Assembly (NCBI GenBank): GCA_002840565.1
Contig: PHBK01000006.1
Location: 60,423 to 124,422 of the forward strand
Direction: 5' to 3'
DNA: 64,000 nucleotides
Source of the DNA: Deltaproteobacteria bacterium HGW-Deltaproteobacteria-12
GTDB taxonomy: Bacteria; Desulfobacterota; Syntrophia; Syntrophales; Smithellaceae
How positions within the stretch are numbered: the first letter of the stretch is position 1; every line of letters begins with the position of its first letter. Below are positions 49,654-58,892 of the stretch, one piece after another. The notes beneath the pieces were generated by a model. The model made no database searches. It had not been told where the DNA came from and saw nothing but the letters and a program-made list of their open reading frames with translations. A program made the position numbers and the translations under genes.

Positions 49654-50728
49654 CGAATACCGGGACCCGGCGATTGTGAAGGGTCTTTTAAAGCATATTG
49701 CCTCCGTCGCTCAGAGGCTTGAAAATCCTGTAACGATTATGGAAATATGCGGCAGCCATACCTATGCGATCGGACGTTTCGGCATTCGCAAGCTGCTGCC
49801 GGACAACATCCGTTTGATTTCCGGACCCGGCTGCCCGGTTTGCGTGACGTCGGCTCGCGACGTGGATATAGCCCTCCATCTTACTTCGCTGCCCAACGTG
49901 ATCTTTGCCACGTTTGGCGATATGTTGAGAGTTCCGGGAACCGGTGGCGACAGCCTGCAAAAAAAGCGCGCCGAAGGCGCCGACGTTCGAGTGGTCTCTT
50001 CCGCCGATGAATGCATCGGGATAGCGCTTGAACACCCCCAGAAAGAAATAATCATGATGGGTATCGGTTTCGAAACCACGGCGCCGACCATTGCCGCCGT
50101 CATTTCGGCCTGCCGGAAAAAGGACATCCGGAATTTTTCGGTTTTTTCCGCCCACAAAATCGTGCCGCCGGCCATCCACACATTGCTGGCCGATCCTCTT
50201 TTAAAAATCGACGGATTTTTATGCCCCGGCCATGTCAGCACGATGATTGGAGCCGACGCCTACCGGATGATGCCTGAAGCCGGGCGCGCCGCCGTCATCA
50301 CCGGATTTGAACCGGTGGATATTCTCGAAGGCGTCTGGATGCTCCTGCAGCAGATAGAAAGTAATAAAATGGATGTCGCCATTCAGTATAGTCGGGGTGT
50401 AAGACCCGAAGGAAACCCGCGGGCCATGGCAATTTTGCAATCCGTCTTTGAAATCACCGACGCGCAGTGGCGCGGACTTGGCACCATCCCTCAAAGCGGC
50501 CTTACGATACGATCCGAATTCGCGGCTTTCGATACGCTTAAGAATTTTTCCGTTCCTGATATTCAATCGAACGATATTCCCGGCTGCGGCTGCGGGGATA
50601 TTTTACGCGGCATCAAGCTGCCGCTTGACTGCGCTTTATTTAAAAAAGTCTGTACCCCGGTAAACCCTGTCGGTCCCTGCATGGTTTCATCGGAAGGCAC
50701 CTGTGCCGCTTACTATAAATATTATTAA
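49640..50728 (+). CDS. hypD: Hydrogenase formation protein HypD
   Basis: EICGSHTYAIGRFGIRKLLP, SGPGCPVCVTSARDVD, GIGFETTAPT, LCPGHVSTMIG. Confidence 0.95.
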   Translation: MKFIDEYRDPAIVKGLLKHIASVAQRLENPVTIMEICGSHTYAIGRFGIRKLLPDNIRLISGPGCPVCVTSARDVDIALHLTSLPNVIFATFGDMLRVPGTGGDSLQKKRAEGADVRVVSSADECIGIALEHPQKEIIMMGIGFETTAPTIAAVISACRKKDIRNFSVFSAHKIVPPAIHTLLADPLLKIDGFLCPGHVSTMIGADAYRMMPEAGRAAVITGFEPVDILEGVWMLLQQIESNKMDVAIQYSRGVRPEGNPRAMAILQSVFEITDAQWRGLGTIPQSGLTIRSEFAAFDTLKNFSVPDIQSNDIPGCGCGDILRGIKLPLDCALFKKVCTPVNPVGPCMVSSEGTCAAYYKYY

Positions 50729-50742
50729 TGGAGGTTATATCA

Positions 50743-51408
50743 GTGAAAGTAACCGTGGTTAAAAACGTCCTAGACGCCAACAATCGTATTGCCGAAGAAA
50801 ACCGAAAAATTTTCGACGGGCATAAAATGTTTGTCATCAACCTGATGAGTTCTCCGGGCGCGGGTAAAACGACGCTTGTGGAGCAAACCATCGTTGCCCT
50901 CAGAGACAAATATCGAATCGCCGTCATTGAAGGCGACATTCAGGATACGTTCGATGCGGATCGCATCGCTGCACTTAACATTCCTGTCGTCCAGATCAAC
51001 ACCGGTGGTGCCTGCCACATTGACGGCAATATGATCCGGGAAACCTTTCCTTCCTTTGATTTCGGCAAGATCGACCTGCTGATTGTCGAAAACGTCGGCA
51101 ATCTGGTCTGCCCGGCGGAATTCAAGGTGGGTGAAAACATCAAGGTCATGCTGCTTAGCACCCCCGAAGGCGCGGACAAACCTGCCAAATATCCCCTGAT
51201 GTTCCAGGAATCGTCGGCGCTACTGATCAACAAAATGGACCTGATGGCTTACGTGGATTTTGATCTGGCAAAAGCCAGACGCGATTCGCTGGCATTGAAC
51301 CGGAACTTGAATATCTTTGAAGTGTCCTGCAAAACGGGCGCGGGACTGGACGCCTGGATCGCCTGGCTTGACTTACAGATCAGCACATTTAAAAAAATAG
51401 GCACGTGA
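50743..51408 (+). CDS. hypB: Hydrogenase nickel incorporation GTPase HypB
   Basis: MSSPGAGKTTLVEQTI P-loop, GGACHIDGNMI, ENVGNLVCPAEFKVGEN; GTG start at 50743 after GGAGG. Confidence 0.95.
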   Translation: MKVTVVKNVLDANNRIAEENRKIFDGHKMFVINLMSSPGAGKTTLVEQTIVALRDKYRIAVIEGDIQDTFDADRIAALNIPVVQINTGGACHIDGNMIRETFPSFDFGKIDLLIVENVGNLVCPAEFKVGENIKVMLLSTPEGADKPAKYPLMFQESSALLINKMDLMAYVDFDLAKARRDSLALNRNLNIFEVSCKTGAGLDAWIAWLDLQISTFKKIGT

Positions 51409-53690
51409 ATCTCAAACGCGTTCGATACCATTTTTACGGCATGGTGCAGGGGGTCGGTTTCCGGCCCTTTGTGTATCGCCTTGCCGTTAAAAAAGGTCTG
51501 ACCGGTTTTGTTCAAAACCGTCCCGAAGGCGTCACTGCGGAAGTGGAAGGTCCGCCGTCGGTTGTTGATGCGTTTCTCGATCTGGTCAGACAGGAAATGC
51601 CGCCTCTGGCCCACATCACAACCGTTGAATCAACAAATCTTGAAATCATAAACGACAAGACTTTCAAAATTATCTCCAGCAATGCGCAGGGACATGCGGA
51701 TGTGCACATCACGCCCGACGCCGCCACCTGCCCTGATTGCCTGAGCGAACTTTTTGATCCGGATAACCGGCGCTACCGGTATCCGTTCATCAACTGCACC
51801 AACTGCGGCCCCAGGCTGACCATTATCAACGCCCTTCCCTATGACCGCGCCAACACATCCATGTCCTGCTTTGATTTATGTCCGCAATGCCTTGCCGAAT
51901 ATGAAAATCCGTCCGACCGCCGCTTTCATGCCGAACCAAATGCCTGTGCGGTTTGCGGCCCGCGCCTGACTCTGCTTGACGGCGACGGTAACGCTGTCGA
52001 ATCAAGCGATCCCGTCCGGACCGCCGTTGATCTGCTTTTGTCCGGTCATATCTTCGCCATCAAAGGCCTGGGAGGTTTTCATCTGGCGATCGATGCCGGT
52101 AGCGATGAGGCTGTCCAAAAACTGAGGCTGCGTAAATACCGTGAAGAAAAACCGCTGGCCATCATGGTGCGGGATATTGATGCAGTCCGCCAGATAGCCC
52201 GCGTCACCCCTGATGAAGAGGATCTGCTCGCCTCTGCACAGCGTCCTATCGTTTTGCTTCAAAAAAATGAAAACAACCTCATCACCGGGTTAATTGCGCC
52301 CGGGGTGCCCAATCTTGGGATCATGCTGCCCTACACGCCGCTGCAACATCTGCTTCTGGAAAAACACTTCTCTGCGCTGGTGATGACCAGCGCCAATCAG
52401 GTGGATGAACCGATCTGCATCGGCAACCGTGAAGCGCTTTCGCGTCTGAAAGGTATTGCCGATTACTTTCTGGTGCATAACCGCGATATTCTGGTGCGTT
52501 GCGACGACTCCATTGCCTTTTCCGCTTCCGGCAAACTCCGGATGATGCGCCGGTCGCGCGGTTTTGTTCCCCAACCCATCCCTTTGAACAAAATTTTCCC
52601 GTCTGTTCTAGCCCTCGGCGGGGAACTGAAAACCACCCATTGCATATTAAAAGACAATTTTGCTTTTATGAGTCCCCATATCGGCGACATGGAAACGCCG
52701 CAGGCGCGCGATTTTTTCTCCGAAAGCCTCACCCTGATGAAAAGAATCACACAGTCCGATCCGCAAATCATCGCCTGCGATCTTCATCCGGCTTACTATT
52801 CCTCACAGGCAGCCAGGGAACTGACATCTGAAAAAGTTATTCAGGTCCAGCATCATCACGCCCATATCGTCAGCTGCATGGCGGAAAATCAACTGGAAGG
52901 CGATGTGCTCGGCCTGGCTATGGACGGCACAGGATACGGTCCTGACGGGACCGCCTGGGGCGGCGAATTTCTGATTGCTTCTGAAACCGGATTTACGCGT
53001 TTCGGCCATCTGCCATACCTCGTATTGCCCGGCGGAGAAAAGGCTGTTCGCGAACCATGGCGGATAGGCGTAAGTCTTCTGAAAACAGCATACGGGCCAG
53101 CCTGGCAGGAAATAGCCCGAAATCTGAACCTGTGCACCGATCAGGCTCAGATGGATCTATTGAATAAAATCATCGACGGCAAAATACATTCACCTCTGTC
53201 CTGCGGATTGGGCCGGCTTTTTGACGGAGTGGCAGCGCTGATCGGTCTGCGCCGTACGGTCAGTTTTGAAGGCCAGGCCGCTATGGAACTCGAAGCCCTG
53301 GCCACGGGAACTTCAGCTCCGCCCTACCCCTTTATCCTCTTGCAAAAAGATAACGAACCGTATAGGGTCGACACCGCTTCCACAATCAGGGCTGTTGTTG
53401 CCGATTTGCAGGCATGCCGAAGCAAGGCGCATATCGCCGCGTCATTTCATTCGACACTGATCGAAATCTTTGCCGCCATGGGGAGCGAAATGCGAAAGGC
53501 AACAGGCTTGACCCGCGTGGCTCTCTCCGGCGGTTGTTTCCAGAATAAAATTTTGTTGGAAGGCAGTATTGAAAAAATCGGAAGCGACGGGTTTGAAGTA
53601 TACAGCCACAGCCGCGTTCCGTCCAATGACGGAGGGATTTCCCTGGGTCAGGCCGTCATTGCGGCGGCGATGATTGAAAATGCCTATTAA
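51405..53690 (+). CDS. hypF: Carbamoyltransferase HypF
   Basis: Acylphosphatase VQGVGFRPFVYRLA; CPDCLSELFDPDNRRYRYPFINCTNCGPR; YrdC-like FAIKGLGGFHLAIDA; QHHHAHIVSCMAEN. Confidence 0.96.
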   Translation: MNLKRVRYHFYGMVQGVGFRPFVYRLAVKKGLTGFVQNRPEGVTAEVEGPPSVVDAFLDLVRQEMPPLAHITTVESTNLEIINDKTFKIISSNAQGHADVHITPDAATCPDCLSELFDPDNRRYRYPFINCTNCGPRLTIINALPYDRANTSMSCFDLCPQCLAEYENPSDRRFHAEPNACAVCGPRLTLLDGDGNAVESSDPVRTAVDLLLSGHIFAIKGLGGFHLAIDAGSDEAVQKLRLRKYREEKPLAIMVRDIDAVRQIARVTPDEEDLLASAQRPIVLLQKNENNLITGLIAPGVPNLGIMLPYTPLQHLLLEKHFSALVMTSANQVDEPICIGNREALSRLKGIADYFLVHNRDILVRCDDSIAFSASGKLRMMRRSRGFVPQPIPLNKIFPSVLALGGELKTTHCILKDNFAFMSPHIGDMETPQARDFFSESLTLMKRITQSDPQIIACDLHPAYYSSQAARELTSEKVIQVQHHHAHIVSCMAENQLEGDVLGLAMDGTGYGPDGTAWGGEFLIASETGFTRFGHLPYLVLPGGEKAVREPWRIGVSLLKTAYGPAWQEIARNLNLCTDQAQMDLLNKIIDGKIHSPLSCGLGRLFDGVAALIGLRRTVSFEGQAAMELEALATGTSAPPYPFILLQKDNEPYRVDTASTIRAVVADLQACRSKAHIAASFHSTLIEIFAAMGSEMRKATGLTRVALSGGCFQNKILLEGSIEKIGSDGFEVYSHSRVPSNDGGISLGQAVIAAAMIENAY

Positions 53691-53699
53691 CATTTCATT

Positions 53700-53775
53700 C
53701 CCTCCTTTTTAAAGGAGGGTTAGGGAGGATTTTAAAAGCAAAATCCCCCTTATTCCCCCTTTAGAAAAGGGGGAG
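53700..53775. repeat. MITE-like imperfect inverted repeat (CCCTCCTTTTTAAAGGAGGGTTAGGGAGGATTTT...AAATCCCCCTTATTCCCCCTTTAGAAAAGGGGGAG)
   Basis: Two hairpins with complementary inner arms between hypF and hypE. Confidence 0.7.
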
Positions 53776-53796
53776 ATATAAAGGAAGGTATCTGAT

Positions 53797-54807
53797 ATGA
53801 AATACGACAAAATACTTCTGGAACACGGCGGAGGCGGTCTTTTGTCCCATGAGCTTATCACCGAACATTTTCTGCCCCGATTCCGCAATCCCTATCTGGA
53901 AAGGCTGGAAGACAGCGCTCTCCTCACCATTGGAAACCAGAAATTCTGCTTTACTACCGATTCGTATGTTGTCAGCCCCGTTTTCTTTCCCGGCGGCAAT
54001 ATCGGGTCGCTTGCCGTTTGCGGCACTGTCAACGATCTTGCCGTCTGCGGCGGCAAGCCTCTTTTTTTGAGCTGCGGTGTGATTCTGGAAGAAGGCTTCC
54101 CCGTAAAATCTTTAGAAGCCATCCTTGACACCATGGCTGAAAAAGCCGCTGAAGCCGGCGTGCAAATTGTCACGGGCGACACCAAGGTTGTCGCACGCGG
54201 CGCAGCCGACGGCATCTTCATCAACACGTCCGGTATCGGCGTGGTCGAATATCCCGGCGTCTTGTCGGTAAAAAGCATTCAGCCGGGAGACGTGATCATC
54301 GTAAACGGAGCCGTGGGTGACCACGGCGCGGCTATCATCGGGGCGCGCGAAAACCTGTCGCTTTCTTCCGATATCCTCTCGGATACCGCCCCTCTCAATG
54401 ATCTGATTGCTGACATTCTGAACGCCAGCCCCAATGTACATTGTATGCGCGACGCTACACGCGGTGGCCTGGGTGCGATTCTGGCGGAAATCGCCAAAAG
54501 CGCGCAGGTGCGCATCAATGTCGATGAAAAAAGCATTCCCTTTCAGGAGAACGTCCGGGGCATCTGTGAAATTCTGGGCTTTGATCCCCTCTTTCTGGCC
54601 AACGAGGGCAGGATGATCGCTTTCTGTCCCGAAGCCGACGCAAAGGTTGTTTTAAACGCCATGCAAAGCCACAAATACGGCCGGGGCGCCGCTATCATCG
54701 GAACCGTGGACAAAGCCGCGCAGGGCCGCGTTGTTCTTAAAACCTCCATCGGCGGCGAGCGCGTGATTGACCTGCCGACGGGCGAGTTGGTGCCGAGAAT
54801 ATGTTAA
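53797..54807 (+). CDS. hypE: Hydrogenase expression/formation protein HypE
   Basis: LLEHGGGGLLSHELI, DSYVVSPVFFPGGNIGSLAVCGTVNDLAVCGG, C-terminal ELVPRIC. Confidence 0.96.
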   Translation: MKYDKILLEHGGGGLLSHELITEHFLPRFRNPYLERLEDSALLTIGNQKFCFTTDSYVVSPVFFPGGNIGSLAVCGTVNDLAVCGGKPLFLSCGVILEEGFPVKSLEAILDTMAEKAAEAGVQIVTGDTKVVARGAADGIFINTSGIGVVEYPGVLSVKSIQPGDVIIVNGAVGDHGAAIIGARENLSLSSDILSDTAPLNDLIADILNASPNVHCMRDATRGGLGAILAEIAKSAQVRINVDEKSIPFQENVRGICEILGFDPLFLANEGRMIAFCPEADAKVVLNAMQSHKYGRGAAIIGTVDKAAQGRVVLKTSIGGERVIDLPTGELVPRIC

Positions 54808-54920
54808 AGACGGGCAAGACAACGTCATTTAGATATTTACCGCCTTGGGCTTGTGGACGTGGAATGTTGTTCCCCGGTTTATCGTGTGGTTGATTAATAA
54901 ATGATCAGGAGGGTTGAAAC

Positions 54921-55383
54921 ATGGATAAAATACCGGATGATCTGAAAAGATGTGTTATATTTCACGGTCACATCTGCCCCGCCCGGGTTCGGTATGTAGA
55001 AACCCAGTGCCCGGAGCTGATTCCCCATCTGTCTTCGGCAAAATCCCCTCAGCAGATGGCCGGAAGCGTCGCCAAAACCTACGGGACCAAAGTGTGGAAC
55101 AAACCGGCTTCACAGATTTTCACCGTCGGCATCATGCCCTGCACGGCCAAGAAATTTGAAGCCTCGCGACCCGAGTTTACAAGCGCTTAAGGATACAACA
55201 AAAAGCAAAACCGTGAGACAGGCGCCCACGCAGATGTGGATGTCGTGCTGACCGGCAAGTCTCCGTATCACTTCATCGAGGTGATGAACTGCACCGCCGT
55301 CTGCATCAGCGGCGGCGGACAGCCGATTGACAAAAGCGGTTCATCCTGGGTCGATGCGATCCGGCCCCTGTTTGCCTGGAAAT
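54921..55383 (+). pseudogene. Decayed [FeFe]-hydrogenase fragment with FmdE-like N-terminus
   Basis: CVIFHGHICPARVRY (FmdE-like), then PELIPHLSSAKSPQQMAGSVAKTYGTK...VGIMPCTAKKFEASRPEFTSA*, in-frame TAA, then GAHADVDVVLTGKSPYHFIEVMNCTAVCISGGGQPIDKSGSSWVDAIRPLFAWK*. Confidence 0.8.
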
Positions 55384-55397
55384 AAACATCGCTTTTA

Positions 55398-55654
55398 ATC
55401 CTGTCGGGCTGGATTCTCTGGGGGTTCCCGCATGCCATGCCACGCGGTTTTGTCGCCCTGATGGGGGACGTGCACCTGATTGCGGCCGCTGTCCTCACAC
55501 TTTTTTTGTTCGTCCATCTTTTCCTGGGCGTTTACATGTTTGATGATTTCAAAGCCATGATCCTGCACGGCAAAATCCCCTGCGAGGAAGCCAGGGAGCT
55601 ATCGCCTTTGTGGGTGCGAAAGGAAGTCATCCCCATTTCCAAAAATCACTGTTG
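55398..55654 (+). pseudogene. C-terminal remnant of a cytochrome b (formate dehydrogenase gamma-type)
   Basis: ILSGWILWGFPHAMPRGFVALMGDVHLIAAAVLTLFLFVHLFLGVYMFDDFKAMILHGKIPCEEARELSPLWVRKE without an N-terminal half. Confidence 0.65.
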
Positions 55655-55936
55655 ACAAAATAAAGTTTAAAAAGATAATGTATCTTGAAATATTTCCATT
55701 ACTAATTCAGTGATGATAACGCAGCGAGGAGGAGACAGCGAGGCGTATCTTATAATACGTTGGGGACACCGACAAACCCGGCATGCGCCGGGGCAGGCTG
55801 TGCCAACAACGGTAGCGCTTCAATTGGAATTGGAAGAAAGTTGAACCTGAAAGGGAGGATGTCTCTGATCTTGAGGGAAGCATGAAATCTGAAGCATTGC
55901 CAAAGGTTTGATTCTTCCGGGATCAAACCTTTTTTA
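55652..55936 (+). ncRNA. Putative structured leader RNA E upstream of TM1266-hydG-hydE, ending in an intrinsic terminator
   Basis: TTGACA-N16-GATAAT promoter (55652-55679), hairpins GCGTAT..ATACGT and CCCGGC-ATGC-GCCGGG, terminator GGTTTGAT..ATCAAACC-TTTTTT (55906-55936). Confidence 0.5.
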
Positions 55937-56101
55937 TTGCAGTAAAACCCTTTATGACAGGTGTTGTAGCTGCAATTGAGGCTGAGATTAAAAGTATAGA
56001 AACGTCCACCCCCCTCAATCCCCCGCCAGCGGGGGACACGCAATGACCCATAATCAAAGGATGCGACACAGTCGCTTAGTAGAAATAACGGATAGGAAAA
56101 T

Positions 56102-56350
56102 ATGGATAAGCGCATCGGAACTATTACAATTATCGTCACGAACAGGAAAAATCAGTCGGAAAATGTAAACAAAATCCTGAGCGAATATGGCGATGGGATC
56201 ATCGGACGGATGGGCATACCATATTTACCCAAGGGGCTGCATATTATTGCCCTGATTGTTCATGCAACCACCGATGAAATCGGCGCTCTGACAGGCAAAC
56301 TCGGGGCATTAACGGGAGTTCAGGTTAAATCCGCTCTCACCAGGGCATAA
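56102..56350 (+). CDS. TM1266-like iron-only hydrogenase system regulator
   Basis: Short NikR-C-like protein (RIGTITIIVTNRKNQSENVNKILSEYGDGIIGRMGIPYLPKGLHIIALIVHATTDEIGALTGKLGALTGVQVKSAL) directly before hydG. Confidence 0.82.
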   Translation: MDKRIGTITIIVTNRKNQSENVNKILSEYGDGIIGRMGIPYLPKGLHIIALIVHATTDEIGALTGKLGALTGVQVKSALTRA

Positions 56351-56362
56351 GGAATTACTTAA

Positions 56363-57760
56363 ATGATTAAAGATTTTATCGACGATACCAAGATTGCAGA
56401 CATCCTGAGCAGGGCCAAAAACCCCGCACCTGCGAGAGTTCGGGAAATTATAACGAAGTCTTTGGAGCTCAAAGGTCTCTCTCCCGAAGAAGTCGCCGTT
56501 TTGCTGCAAACGGAAGACGACGAGCTCATCGGCCTGATCTTTGAGGCGGCGTATAAAATCAAGAAGGATATCTACGGCAACCGCCTTGTTTTATTTGCAC
56601 CGCTTTATGTCGCCAATCACTGTTCCAATAACTGCCTTTATTGCGGCTTCCGGAGCGACAACAAGGAGCTCAACCGCGTTGCTTTGTCGATGGAGCAGAT
56701 CGCCAGAGAAGTGCAGGTCCTCGAACGTGAAGGCCATAAACGCCTGCTGATGCTTTGCGGCGAGCACCCTACCCGTTCCAGTCTGGAATATTTCATGGAA
56801 GCAATCGAAACTGCATACGCTGTAAAAACGGAACACGGTGGAGAAATCCGCCGGATAAATGTGGAAATCGCCCCGCTCGAAGCTATGGATTATAAAAAGC
56901 TCAAAACAACCGGTATCGGTACGGTCGTCTTGTTTCAGGAAACTTATTCTCACGAAACATACAAAATAATGCACCCCAGCGGACCCAAGAAGGATTATGC
57001 GTGGCGGCTGACCGCCATGCACCGCGCTCAGGAGGGCGGCATCAGTGATGTGGGCATCGGAGCGCTTTTCGGCCTTTATGATTACAAATATGAAGTGCTC
57101 GGACTGCTTTTGCACGCCCTGCAACTGGAGAAAGACTGCGGCGTGGGGCCGCATACTATTTCGATACCGCGACTGGAACCGGCCTTCAATGCCCCGGCCG
57201 CAATTAAACCGCCGCACCCGGTAAGTGACCATGACTTTAAAAAACTGGTGGCCATTATCCGCATGGCAGTCCCTTATACCGGAATAATCCTGAGCACTCG
57301 CGAAAATCCCGCCATGCGTTCGGAAGTATTTGCTCTGGGTGTTTCCCAGATCAGCGCCGGATCGCGCACCAACCCCGGCGGCTACCAGGAAGACAGAAGC
57401 GATGACTTCCGCGCCGCGCAGTTCAATCTTGGCGATACACGCACTCTGGAAGAAGTAATTCTGGATATCACCGAGCGGGGACATATTCCCAGCTTCTGCA
57501 CAGCATGTTACCGGCTGGGGCGCACGGGAAAAGATTTTATGGATCTGGCCAAACCCGGACTGATTCAGAAATTCTGCCAAAGCAATGCCATCTTCTCCTT
57601 TAAGGAATACCTGCTCGATTATGCAAGCTCCAAAACTCGTATCGCCGGTGAAAATCTGATCGGGCAGATGCTTGCCGGAACATTCAAAACCCGGCGGAAA
57701 AAGTCGGTTATGGATAAACTGCACCAAATTGAAGGCGGTAAACGTGACATCTATATCTAA
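56363..57760 (+). CDS. hydG: [FeFe]-hydrogenase H-cluster radical SAM maturase HydG
   Basis: CSNNCLYCGFRSDNKELNR radical SAM motif; C-terminal FCTACYRLGRTGKDFMDLAKPG. Confidence 0.95.
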   Translation: MIKDFIDDTKIADILSRAKNPAPARVREIITKSLELKGLSPEEVAVLLQTEDDELIGLIFEAAYKIKKDIYGNRLVLFAPLYVANHCSNNCLYCGFRSDNKELNRVALSMEQIAREVQVLEREGHKRLLMLCGEHPTRSSLEYFMEAIETAYAVKTEHGGEIRRINVEIAPLEAMDYKKLKTTGIGTVVLFQETYSHETYKIMHPSGPKKDYAWRLTAMHRAQEGGISDVGIGALFGLYDYKYEVLGLLLHALQLEKDCGVGPHTISIPRLEPAFNAPAAIKPPHPVSDHDFKKLVAIIRMAVPYTGIILSTRENPAMRSEVFALGVSQISAGSRTNPGGYQEDRSDDFRAAQFNLGDTRTLEEVILDITERGHIPSFCTACYRLGRTGKDFMDLAKPGLIQKFCQSNAIFSFKEYLLDYASSKTRIAGENLIGQMLAGTFKTRRKKSVMDKLHQIEGGKRDIYI

Positions 57761-58799
57761 ATCGAAGACAAATTTTCGCAGCCTGATCGACAAATCTCAA
57801 AGCGGCCCTGCTTTGAGCCGTGAAGAAATTATTAAACTTCTGAAAATGCCCGACGACTATCTGCCTTATCTTTTTACGGCCGCCGACCAGGTGCGGAAAG
57901 AGCAAGTGGGTGATGAGATCTTCCTGCGCGGCATTATTGAATTTTCCAATCACTGCGAACGCAACTGTCTTTATTGCGGGTTGCGCTGCGGCAATCAGAA
58001 ACTAAGCCGCTACCGGATGTCCTTTGATGAGATTATCGCCACAGCACACCAGATCAAGAAAGAGCAAATTCCTACTGTTGTCCTCCAATCCGGAGAAGAT
58101 TCCGTTTTTTCCACCGCCATTATCTGCAATCTGATCGAACGAATTCAAAGAGAGACCGGCCTTATTATTACTTTGTCTCTGGGTGAAAGAAGTCAGGCCG
58201 ATTATGAGTCCTATACCCAAGCCGGAGCCAGGCGCTACCTGCTGAAACATGAAACAGCTTCACGCGAAATTTACAATTATCTGCGCCCGGGCTGTAAGCT
58301 GGAAAGCCGTCTGCAATGCCTGTTTTCCCTGAAAAAACTTGGTTTTGAAACGGGAACAGGCAATATGGTGGGATTGCCGGGCCAAACACCGGAAATCTTA
58401 GCCGACGATCTGCTTTTAATGAAAGAACTGGATGCCGACATGCTGGGCATCGGCCCCTTTATTGCTCACCCCGACACTCCGCTGCGAGATATTGAAAATG
58501 ATGCATTGGATTTAACTCTGCGGGTTTTAGCCCTCGCCCGCCTGATTACCCGTAATACCAACATTCCGGCGACAACCGCCCTGAGCACCCTCCATCCGCA
58601 GGGACGCCTCCAGGCACTTCAGGCCGGCGCAAATGTCGTTATGCCTGATTTCACACCGGAGGTTTATAAAAGCCGTTATGATATTTATCCGGGCCGGGCG
58701 GATGCGGGATCAGCGGCGGAAATTATGGCCAAACTGAAAAGCGATTTCCAGACCATCGGCCGGACACTGCTTTATTCCACAGGCGACCGTCAGAAATAG
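57744..58799 (+). CDS. hydE: [FeFe]-hydrogenase H-cluster radical SAM maturase HydE
   Basis: FSNHCERNCLYCGLRCGNQKLSRYRMS; probable GTG start at 57744 overlapping hydG. Confidence 0.93.
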   Translation: MTSISKSKTNFRSLIDKSQSGPALSREEIIKLLKMPDDYLPYLFTAADQVRKEQVGDEIFLRGIIEFSNHCERNCLYCGLRCGNQKLSRYRMSFDEIIATAHQIKKEQIPTVVLQSGEDSVFSTAIICNLIERIQRETGLIITLSLGERSQADYESYTQAGARRYLLKHETASREIYNYLRPGCKLESRLQCLFSLKKLGFETGTGNMVGLPGQTPEILADDLLLMKELDADMLGIGPFIAHPDTPLRDIENDALDLTLRVLALARLITRNTNIPATTALSTLHPQGRLQALQAGANVVMPDFTPEVYKSRYDIYPGRADAGSAAEIMAKLKSDFQTIGRTLLYSTGDRQK

Positions 58800-58892
58800 C
58801 TACATTATCCTTAATTGATCAAGGGAATATAAGAAAGCAAAGACATCCGTTAGGAATGCTTTAAGGCGTCTCCTCTTCCCGAATCGCTGCAC

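Noticed and set aside
54921-55190. Short ORF as a functional FmdE or hydrogenase protein
   Set aside because: Truncated by TAA with the rest of a degraded hydrogenase continuing in the same frame; treated as a pseudogene.
55800-55936. TPP or cobalamin riboswitch
   Set aside because: Partial matches only (TTGAACCTGA; ACGGTAGCG); CTGAGA of the TPP element and the B12 box GCCACTG are not present.
56591-57793. 400-aa minus-strand ORF
   Set aside because: Antisense of hydG, which is well supported.
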